From: Gammaproteobacteria bacterium
GTDB taxonomy: Bacteria > Pseudomonadota > Gammaproteobacteria > JADZEE01
DNA: 35,140 nucleotides
NCBI GenBank assembly: GCA_020850735.1
Contig: JADZEE010000017.1
Span: forward strand, 1-35,140
Reading direction: 5' to 3'
Part shown: one piece after another, positions 8,853-15,851 of the stretch
Position numbering within the stretch: the stretch's first letter is position 1
Layout: each line of letters starts with the position of its first letter
Program-made: the position numbers and the translations under genes
Notes under the pieces: generated by a model
Databases searched by the model: none
Told to the model about the DNA's origin: nothing
Seen by the model: only the letters and a program-made list of their open reading frames with translations

Positions 8853-8977
8853 GTCGCCGCGTCGAGGTCGATGGGCACGGCCGGCGCGCTCGGCCCGACG
8901 CCTTTCCGCCACGTGCCGTTGGCTTCCAGGCTGGCGTATCGGCGGATCGATACCGCCACGCGTCCGTTCGCTGCCAT
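8849..8977 (-). CDS. Small hypothetical protein (42 aa)
   Basis: ATG at 8977 to TGA at 8849 (begins MAANGRVAVSIRRYASLEAN). About 83% of its third codon positions are G or C, as in the neighbouring genes. Its stop overlaps a TTG of the downstream glycosyltransferase (TTGA), which suggests translational coupling. No domain is recognised. It lies directly after the repeat cluster at 9022-9178 and has no strong ribosome binding site, so it may be a genuine small gene, an upstream coupling peptide or the remnant of a gene cut by the repeats. Confidence 0.35.
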   Translation of the reverse strand: MAANGRVAVSIRRYASLEANGTWRKGVGPSAPAVPIDLDAAT

Positions 8978-9021
8978 CACTCAACTATATCGCAGCACCG
9001 GCGCAGCACCCACGCAAACCC

Positions 9022-9178
9022 CAAAAACCGGGGCCCAAAACCGGGGTCAGAGTCGAATTTCCGAACCGCAAAACCGGGGTCAGAGTCGAATTTCCGAACC
9101 GTGCGCTTGAGTATGCTGCCGACCGCGAAGCGGAAATTCGACTCTGACCCCGGTTTTGGGGTTACCGGTTTTGGGGTT
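9022..9178. repeat. Direct and inverted repeat cluster (33-bp unit)
   Basis: Two perfect tandem 33-bp copies lie at 9036-9068 and 9069-9101. The unit is caaaaccggggtcagagt followed by cgaatttccgaaccg. A 28-bp inverted copy lies at 9131-9158, and short partial copies of the caaaaccgggg end lie at 9022-9033 and 9164-9176. The second direct copy and the inverted copy can form a long hairpin with a ~30-nt loop. The GGGGTCAGAGTCGA-type core is, from memory, common near REP-associated (IS200-like) transposases in proteobacteria; no transposase is present here. The cluster reaches the stop codon of asnB (9177-9179) and could also act as a terminator. Confidence 0.85.
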
Positions 9179-11132
9179 ACTGCGCCGGGCGCCAGAGTTG
9201 CGCCCAGGCCTGGAACATCAGCACCGTCCACAGCGCGTACTGGCGGTTGCGGCGGCCGCTCAGGTGCTCCCGCCACACCTGCCGGATCGGTCCCGGCTCG
9301 AACCAGCCCTCGCGCCGCAGGCGCTGCTCGTCGAGCAGGTCCTCCGCCCAGTCCCGCAGCGGACCACGCAACCAGGCATCGATCGGCACGGCGAAGCCCA
9401 TCTTCGGTCGCTCGAACAGCTGCTGCGGGAGGTACTTCGACAGCACCGCCTTGAGGATCCGCTTACCGCCTGTCGGCGTGAGCTTGAGACCGGCAGGCAG
9501 GGTCGCGGCGTATTCGACGACGCGGTGATCGAGCAGCGGCACGCGGGCTTCGAGACCGACCGCCATGCTGGCGCGATCGAGCTTCACGAGCAGGTCGTCC
9601 GGCAGATACGTGCGCAAGTCTGCGTGCATCATCGCCGCGGCGACGTCCGCGGTCGCGTGCCGCACGGCGTCCGCGCCGGCACTGTCCGCGCGATGCGCGT
9701 GGCCGCGCACGAGCGCTTCGGCGTCCGGCCACTGCGACACGAGCCGCCGGTACAGATCGCCGGCGTCGGTCGCTTCCAGGGCATCGGCCAGCTTGTGCAT
9801 GCGCTCGCCCGGCGGCAGTGGTCGCGCCGATCGGGGTAACACCTGCTCGAGCGTGCGCAACACCCGATCCCAGGACTGCGGGGCCGGCAAACGCAGGCCA
9901 TGCGCCGCCATGCGTCGTATCGCGGCGGGCACGTACCGATTCCATCGCGCGATGCGGGCGCCGAGAAAGTACCGGTAATAGCCACCGAACAGCTCGTCAC
10001 CGCCGTCGCCCGACAGCACGACCGTCACCTGCCGGCGGGCGACGCGGGATATGAGGCAGGCCGGGATCTGCGAGGCGTCGGCGAAAGGCTCGGCGTAGAT
10101 CCGCGCGAGATCCGGAACGACCTCGCGCGCCTCGCGTTCACCGACGTAGATCTCGTGGTGATCCGTGCCGAGCTGCGCCGCGATCGCGCGCGCGAACGGC
10201 GCCTCATCGTAGCCCGGCACGTCGAATCCGATCGAAAAAGTCTGTACGGGGCGTGACGAGCTGCGCTGCGCCAGTGCGACGACGAGCGAGGAATCGATCC
10301 CGCCGGACAGGAACGCGCCAAGCGGCACGTCGGCGTCCAGACGCGTAGCCACCGCGTCGGTGAGCAGCGTGTCGAGCTGCGCGATCGCGGCCGCGTCATC
10401 GTGCCGCGCTCCCGGCACGGCTGTCGCCGGCTCCGGCAGGCGCCAGTAGGGCTGCGGCGCCGGCCACTCGCCGGAACTGGCCACCGGGACACTGACCACG
10501 CAACCGGGCGGCAGCTTGCGGATCCCGGCGTGGATGCTCAGCGATCCGGGTACGCAGCCGTAGCGCAGGTAGGCGGCGAGCGCGCTGCGATCGACCTGCG
10601 GCGTGAAACGCGGGTGGGCGGCGATGGCCCCGAGCTCGGATGCGAATACCAGATCCGGGCCGGCATGGCCGTAGTACAACGGCTTCTCGCCGATGCGATC
10701 GCGGCCGAGGTGCAGACAGCGCGCCTGCCGGTCCCACAGGCCGAAGGCGAACATGCCGTTGACCCGCCGCAGCGTTGCCTCGACACCCCAGATCGCGCAC
10801 GCCTCGACCAGCACCTCGGTGTCGCAATGGCCACGAAAGCGGGTGCCCCGTGCCTCGAGCTCCCCGCGCAGGACGCGATGGTTGTAGATCTCGCCGTTGA
10901 AGGTGATGACCCAGCGTCCGTCGGCCGACGCCATCGGTTGCTGACCCGCCGGCGACAGGTCGAGGACCGCGAGGCGCGTGTGCCCCAGCCCGATCCCGGC
11001 CGCGCCGTCACTCCAGACGCCGTGACCATCCGGGCCGCGATGTCCGAGGCGCGCGATCATGGTCTCGATCGTCGCGGCGGGATCGCCCGAACGGCCGGCC
11101 CCGATTGCGAGTGTTCCGCAGATCCCGCACAC
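9177..11132 (-). CDS. asnB: Glutamine-dependent asparagine synthase-type amidotransferase
   Basis: A 651-residue AsnB-family enzyme. The GTG start at 11132 places Cys as residue 2 (MCGICG), the glutaminase nucleophile, which confirms the start. The class II glutaminase domain shows GHRGPDGHGVW and FNGEIYNH. The C-terminal synthetase domain has the ATP-binding PP-loop GAFLSGGIDSSLV and SGDGGDELFGGYYRYF. In surface-polysaccharide clusters such enzymes are often thought to amidate a uronic acid on a sugar rather than make free asparagine. With Ugd and a WbpB/D/E set nearby a uronamide is a reasonable guess, but the substrate is unproven. It lies 13 bp after the upstream glycosyltransferase gene. 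Its 3' end abuts the repeat cluster. Confidence 0.94.
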   Translation of the reverse strand: MCGICGTLAIGAGRSGDPAATIETMIARLGHRGPDGHGVWSDGAAGIGLGHTRLAVLDLSPAGQQPMASADGRWVITFNGEIYNHRVLRGELEARGTRFRGHCDTEVLVEACAIWGVEATLRRVNGMFAFGLWDRQARCLHLGRDRIGEKPLYYGHAGPDLVFASELGAIAAHPRFTPQVDRSALAAYLRYGCVPGSLSIHAGIRKLPPGCVVSVPVASSGEWPAPQPYWRLPEPATAVPGARHDDAAAIAQLDTLLTDAVATRLDADVPLGAFLSGGIDSSLVVALAQRSSSRPVQTFSIGFDVPGYDEAPFARAIAAQLGTDHHEIYVGEREAREVVPDLARIYAEPFADASQIPACLISRVARRQVTVVLSGDGGDELFGGYYRYFLGARIARWNRYVPAAIRRMAAHGLRLPAPQSWDRVLRTLEQVLPRSARPLPPGERMHKLADALEATDAGDLYRRLVSQWPDAEALVRGHAHRADSAGADAVRHATADVAAAMMHADLRTYLPDDLLVKLDRASMAVGLEARVPLLDHRVVEYAATLPAGLKLTPTGGKRILKAVLSKYLPQQLFERPKMGFAVPIDAWLRGPLRDWAEDLLDEQRLRREGWFEPGPIRQVWREHLSGRRNRQYALWTVLMFQAWAQLWRPAQ

Positions 11133-11145
11133 GTGCCGCTGTTCC

Positions 11146-12372
11146 CTAGGCCGCCGGCACGCGTGTGCGCACCGCGCTCCAGAAGCTCTCGAGATCGCGG
11201 CTGAAGTTGTCGAAGGTATGCACCTGCTCGACCAGCGTCCGGCTGCGGCGCGCGTAGCGTTCGTGGCACTGCGGCCGGGTCACGTACTGCACCAGCGCCT
11301 CGGCGAGCGCGGTCGGGGTGTCCTGTGCGGCCAGCAGGCCGTTCTCCCCGTGCTCGACGAACGCCGCCGTCTGGCCGACGGGACGGGCGATGATCGCATT
11401 GCCGCTGGCCAGCGCCTCGAGCATCGCCACCGAGGAGTAGTTCTCGTAGTCCTGCGTCGACACGAACACCCGGCTGCGGCTCAGCTCGGCGGCCAGATCC
11501 GGGCAGAACCCGAGCTCGATCCGGGACTCGAGCTGCGCATCGGCGATCGCGGCGCGCACCTGCGCGTGCAGCACGCCGCGGCCATACATCCTGAACTGCC
11601 AGTCCGAAAATGCTGCGGGTGCGCGCTGCAGCGCGAGTCGGACCGCCTCGACGAACAGCAGGGGCTGCTTCACCGGCACGAGCCGGGCCGCGAACACGAC
11701 GACGGGATCCTTGGCCGCGGCCGGCCGGAAGCGGACGGTGTCGACGAAGCAATGGTCGGCCGTGCGCACTTGCGGCCGGCCGGACGCCGGATGGGCGTCG
11801 AGCCAGCGGGCGAGCGCCCGATACCAGGTGAAGATACCGTCGCAGCGCACGGTTCGAAACAGCAGCCGGTGCATCCAGTAGCTCTTGCGCTGCTCGGCCC
11901 CGCTGATGCTCGCGGGAAACGCCAGGGTATGCGCCAGGGTGCAGTCGACGACGTTCACCGCCAGCGCGGGGCGCCGCGCGCGGGGCAGACAGCGCCACAA
12001 CCACAGGCACGGAAAGAACTGCCGCGACAGCAGCGCGACGTGCAGGATGTCGAACTGCCCGCGGTGCGCCATGCGCAGCAACTGCACGGCATAGCCGAGC
12101 GCATCCGGCACGGCCGCGCGGCGCTGCAATTCGATCACCGGCGTGTCGGCGCGCAGGCAACCGGCGCGGCGCAGATGCCCGACCGAGAGGGGATCGGCAA
12201 TGAACGCGATGTCACGGTCGCGCCGCCCCTGTGCCAGGTAGCGCGCGTACACGTCGGTGAAAAAACGCTCCGCGCCGCCGCCACCGGCCAGATCACCGAT
12301 CCCCAGCAACACGAATGCGACCCGCAGCCCCGCACGACCGGTGTCGGCTCCTTGCGCGACCGGCTCACTCAT
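11146..12372 (-). CDS. Glycosyltransferase, GT4 family
   Basis: A 408-residue GT-B glycosyltransferase. The N-terminal domain opens with LRVAFVLLGIGDLAGGGGAERFF, the glycine-rich loop seen in many GT4 enzymes. The C-terminal nucleotide-sugar domain has VVFAARLVPVKQPLLFVEA, GFCPDLAAELSRSRVFVST and YENYSSVAMLEALASGNA (a variant of the paired-glutamate motif). There is no signal peptide; it is probably a cytoplasmic or membrane-associated enzyme adding one sugar of the repeat unit. Its ATG start overlaps the stop of the upstream epimerase by 8 bp, which indicates cotranscription. Donor sugar unknown. Confidence 0.9.
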   Translation of the reverse strand: MSEPVAQGADTGRAGLRVAFVLLGIGDLAGGGGAERFFTDVYARYLAQGRRDRDIAFIADPLSVGHLRRAGCLRADTPVIELQRRAAVPDALGYAVQLLRMAHRGQFDILHVALLSRQFFPCLWLWRCLPRARRPALAVNVVDCTLAHTLAFPASISGAEQRKSYWMHRLLFRTVRCDGIFTWYRALARWLDAHPASGRPQVRTADHCFVDTVRFRPAAAKDPVVVFAARLVPVKQPLLFVEAVRLALQRAPAAFSDWQFRMYGRGVLHAQVRAAIADAQLESRIELGFCPDLAAELSRSRVFVSTQDYENYSSVAMLEALASGNAIIARPVGQTAAFVEHGENGLLAAQDTPTALAEALVQYVTRPQCHERYARRSRTLVEQVHTFDNFSRDLESFWSAVRTRVPAA

Positions 12373-13249
12373 CGAGGGCGAGCTCGACGGACGCGTCGAA
12401 GTCCGCGCGCGGTACCCAGCCGAGATCGCGCTTGATGGCGCCGTTGTCGCCGAGCAGATCGCCCTGCGCCTCGTCCGTGAACTGCAAACGTGCGCGGCGA
12501 CCGTAGCGCTGCTCGAACACGCGCACCAGATCCAGAAAGCTCAGCACCTGATCGCCGCAGACGTTGTAGATCCGCCAGTCGCCGTCGGACTCCAGGATCC
12601 GCAGGATCGCGGCGCCGAGATCGGCCAGATGCACCGGATTGATATGCGGGGCACCACCGCGCTTGATGACCAGCGTGCCGCCATCGCGCACGGACCGCGC
12701 GACCAGCGGGACGATGCCGCGGCGCTGGCCCGGACCGTAGGGGAAGAACAGGCGTACGCACGTGACCGCCAGTCCGTGCAGGGCGTGGAAGGCGCGCGCG
12801 GTCTCTTCGCCGAGGTGTTTGGTGTGACCGTAGAAACCGATAGGCCGCAAGGGATCGGATTCCCGGTGGCGCACCCCGGCAGCATAGGGATACACGCCGC
12901 CGGTGCTGAAGAACAAGAACTGTCGTGCGCCGTGACGGTGCGCGAAATCGAGAACGTTGAAGGTGCCGGTAACGTTGGCCCGCCAGTAATCCGCGTCGGC
13001 GCCCGCGTTCATGAGCGCGGCGGCGTGGATGACGCTCGCGCCGTGGAAATCCGGCATGGACGGCAGCGGCTCGGCAAGATCCGCGATCAGCGTCTGAACG
13101 TTCGCCGGCAGCGCGGCGGGCCGCTGGCAGTCCACCGCCAGCACCGGACCGCGCACGGCCAGCCGGTGCACGAGGGCGGCGCCCACGAAGCCGCCCGCGC
13201 CGGTGACGACGAACCGCTCCCCGTCGCGCCCGCTACCGGTCGCGCTCAT
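12365..13249 (-). CDS. NAD-dependent epimerase/dehydratase (SDR)
   Basis: A 294-residue extended SDR. It has FVVTGAGGFVGAALVHRL for NAD(P) binding, FFSTGGVYPY with the catalytic Ser/Thr, YGHTKHLGEE as the Tyr-x3-Lys active site, and LFFPYGPGQRRGIVP for substrate binding. It is shorter than typical 4-epimerases. The likely role is to epimerise, reduce or dehydrate an NDP-sugar for one of the neighbouring glycosyltransferases; the substrate cannot be stated. The ATG at 13249 is preferred over an in-frame GTG at 13261. The 45-bp gap before it and the 8-bp overlap after it place it in the same operon. Confidence 0.88.
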   Translation of the reverse strand: MSATGSGRDGERFVVTGAGGFVGAALVHRLAVRGPVLAVDCQRPAALPANVQTLIADLAEPLPSMPDFHGASVIHAAALMNAGADADYWRANVTGTFNVLDFAHRHGARQFLFFSTGGVYPYAAGVRHRESDPLRPIGFYGHTKHLGEETARAFHALHGLAVTCVRLFFPYGPGQRRGIVPLVARSVRDGGTLVIKRGGAPHINPVHLADLGAAILRILESDGDWRIYNVCGDQVLSFLDLVRVFEQRYGRRARLQFTDEAQGDLLGDNGAIKRDLGWVPRADFDASVELALDE

Positions 13250-13294
13250 GCGCGGATCCACCAGCGCGTGAATCGGCGCGCGCGGCGGCGCAGG

Positions 13295-15829
13295 TCAATA
13301 CACCGGCGAGCCAATGCCCTGCTCCCGGTAGCCGAAATAGACCGGATGCAGCGTCAGCGCGACGCTGGCACTCGGCGGCAACTCCGCCAGCCAGTCCCTG
13401 ACCTCGTGCCAGGACACGCCGAAGCGGAACGTACGCCCGTCACCCACACCCCCCGCGATCACCCAGAAGTCCTTTCCCAGCACCCACACGTTGCCGTCGT
13501 AGCCCCAGCGGCAGTACGGATTGTCGAACAGGTAGGTCCGGAACCAGCGCTCGTTGCGCACCAGATCACCCGCCGGCAGCTCCTCCAGATAGCGTCGCGC
13601 CGCCGGCGCGGCGGGCGCGGCGGCGGCCGACACGGCGGAACCCTCGTAGTCGAGATCCAGCGCCCGCTCGGACAGCACACCGGTCGGATAAAAACGGTAA
13701 TGGCGGCGGAAGAATCCGACGCCGTTGACGTCGCGCCCGGCGAAGATCTCGAAATTTTCCGCGCCGTACACCGGGGCCGCATTGTGCGCGGTGGTCGCGC
13801 GGACGCGAACACCCTGCGCGCGCAGCCAGGCGAGCTCGGTGCTCACGGCCTGCGCGCCATCGATGCCGTGCGTGACGTAGAACAGGTAGGGATCGACGTG
13901 CAGTCCCACCTCGGCGCCGCTGTCCTGCAGCGCGCGGTACCAGCTCGCCGCCGCCTCGTTGCGCCGGAACACGCCGTCCTGCAGCCGCCCGTAATAGGCG
14001 GCGCTGTGCAGCAGGAAGAAGGTGATCGGCACACCCTCGCGCCCGGCGATCGCGGCCATGCGCAGCGCCGCGACGAGGTCCATGTCCACATCCACGCGCA
14101 GCGCCGTGTTGACCTCGCCCTCGCCGCGCGCAAGCGCCGCCAGCGCGCCCGGACGACGGCCGGGCAGATCGCGCAGGTCCCGCAGCAGGGACTCGAAATC
14201 CCGCAAGGTATTGGCCAACGGTCGCGCGCCGGTGGAGAAGTAGCCGCAATCCCGATCGACCTGCTGCAGGATCTGCCCGGCGTCGATGTCCGTCCCGGCG
14301 ACACGGTAGGCGGCGAAGTCGTAGTGGATCCGATGGCCGCTCGCCAGCAGCGCCGGCGGTAATTCGCGCCGCGAGGCGATGATGACCGTCTCGCTGGCGA
14401 TGTCCTCGCGCCCGGTTGCGTGCGCCAGCACGAGCACCGAGCCGAAACCCTCCTCGCGCAACACCTGCTCGCAGCGGCGCGCCGAGATGTCGTTGAAGCA
14501 CACCCGCGTGCCCGCGTCCCACAGGTAGCGGTGTGCGCTCATCGCGCCGAAGTAACCGCGATAATTGGCGATGTACAGGAGCTCGCCGCTCATGCGCGCC
14601 AGCGCCCGCAGAAAAGCGTCGATGTCGTAAACGTTGTCGATGGTCCCGTGCGAGAAGACCAGATCGGCGCGCTGCGCCGGTACGCTCTCGATGACGTCAC
14701 AACAGTGGTATTCGTGCCCCGGGTGCGGATCGTGTTCCCGGCACCAGGCGATGGCCGTGGGCGAGAGGTCGATGCCGGTGAAACGCCGATCGGCGAAGAA
14801 CTCCCGGTAGCCGTGACCCAGACCGCAGCCGACGTCGATGACCGATTCGATCGGCACCTGTGCCGACACCTGCGCGTACCAGGATCGGAACGCCTCGTGC
14901 GAGCTGTCGCGATAGTGGTGGATCTGCTCGTACCAGGCCTCGTCGATCGCCTCCTCCTGCCACCAGTCGCCGAAGCCGGGCGGGCGCGGGCGCACGGGAT
15001 CCGCGTAGCCGAGTGCGCTCATCGTCTCGTGCGCGATGTCGTTGAATCGCTGCAGCTGCGCCGGCGACCACTCGTTCCAGGACGGGAAACGTCCGCGCGC
15101 GCCGATACGGTCGGCGAGCGAGTTCACGCGCCGTGCCAGCAGCGCGCCGACCGCATCCTCGTTGAAGTCATCCAATCCCACGAACTCGTAGATGCGCCTG
15201 ATCGTGCCCACGTCGGGCGCGTCGTAGCGCACGAGCAGGTAGCGATCCGCTGGCAGCTGGTCCAGTTGCGTGCGCAGCCAGCGGTTCACGAAGCTCCAGT
15301 ACCAGGCCACCATCTCGAAGCGCGAGAAACCCGCCCACGCGGCGTGCCAGGGATCATCGGCGGGCGGCCGGGGCAGACTCGTGTCGAAGGGATCCGGACC
15401 CTGCTGGCGTGCGAGCACCTCGCGCGCGTGGGGACCGAGCTCGACCGCGTCCCGGCATTCCTGGTAGATGATCGGGTACATCTGCTCGTGCCAGTTGATG
15501 AGCGAGGCCACCACGTCACGGCCATCGCGAACCGGCACCACGAAGCGGCAGTTGAACAGGCGATGCAGGCAGGGAACGAACGGCAGCAGGGACACCTGCT
15601 TCTCGACGTAGAACGGCCGGCGTGCGAGCGCCGCCGCCACGCGCGGAGCGAGGTCACGCGTGAGCACCGCGAACGGGTCGGCGAGCCTGCCCTCGTACAG
15701 GGCGCGGGATTCGAGATTGAGATTGGGCTGCGGCTCGAGCGCCGCCTGCACCTGCCCGCTCAGCGCCAGCGCCTCGAACACCGAGGTGGTACCCGCGCGG
15801 GCGGTGCCGACGATGAAGACGGTGCTCAT
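13295..15829 (-). CDS. Sulfotransferase-methyltransferase-NodB-like triple fusion
   Basis: An 844-residue protein with three parts. Residues 1-290 form a PAPS-dependent sulfotransferase: FIVGTARAGTTSV is the phosphosulfate loop and VVPVRDGRDVVASL (about 97-110) the 3'-phosphate site. Residues ~325-490 form a class I SAM methyltransferase with VIDVGCGLGHGYREF and TGIDLSP. Residues ~570-844 form a NodB/CE4-like deacetylase domain with RVDVDMD (578-584), GLHVDP (642-647) and TTAHNAAPVYGAEN. The paralogous domain encoded at 21255-23291 has RHD and HNH where this one has RVD and HNA, so metal binding or catalysis here may differ. No signal peptide is seen. The start at 15829 is where the sulfotransferase fold begins; the frame is open further upstream, but that part looks non-coding. 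Inferred role: cytoplasmic sulfation, methylation and deacylation of a glycan precursor. Confidence 0.88.
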   Translation of the reverse strand: MSTVFIVGTARAGTTSVFEALALSGQVQAALEPQPNLNLESRALYEGRLADPFAVLTRDLAPRVAAALARRPFYVEKQVSLLPFVPCLHRLFNCRFVVPVRDGRDVVASLINWHEQMYPIIYQECRDAVELGPHAREVLARQQGPDPFDTSLPRPPADDPWHAAWAGFSRFEMVAWYWSFVNRWLRTQLDQLPADRYLLVRYDAPDVGTIRRIYEFVGLDDFNEDAVGALLARRVNSLADRIGARGRFPSWNEWSPAQLQRFNDIAHETMSALGYADPVRPRPPGFGDWWQEEAIDEAWYEQIHHYRDSSHEAFRSWYAQVSAQVPIESVIDVGCGLGHGYREFFADRRFTGIDLSPTAIAWCREHDPHPGHEYHCCDVIESVPAQRADLVFSHGTIDNVYDIDAFLRALARMSGELLYIANYRGYFGAMSAHRYLWDAGTRVCFNDISARRCEQVLREEGFGSVLVLAHATGREDIASETVIIASRRELPPALLASGHRIHYDFAAYRVAGTDIDAGQILQQVDRDCGYFSTGARPLANTLRDFESLLRDLRDLPGRRPGALAALARGEGEVNTALRVDVDMDLVAALRMAAIAGREGVPITFFLLHSAAYYGRLQDGVFRRNEAAASWYRALQDSGAEVGLHVDPYLFYVTHGIDGAQAVSTELAWLRAQGVRVRATTAHNAAPVYGAENFEIFAGRDVNGVGFFRRHYRFYPTGVLSERALDLDYEGSAVSAAAAPAAPAARRYLEELPAGDLVRNERWFRTYLFDNPYCRWGYDGNVWVLGKDFWVIAGGVGDGRTFRFGVSWHEVRDWLAELPPSASVALTLHPVYFGYREQGIGSPVY

Positions 15830-15851
15830 CCGCTGACCGGGGGCGTGCCGC

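Noticed and set aside
8853..8984. TTG start at 8984 for the glycosyltransferase
   Set aside because: The added N-terminal part is arginine-rich and low in complexity, and the overlapping frame at 8849-8977 looks more coding-like.
9022..9178. Complete insertion sequence
   Set aside because: No transposase gene and no target-site duplication are visible; only the repeat units are present.
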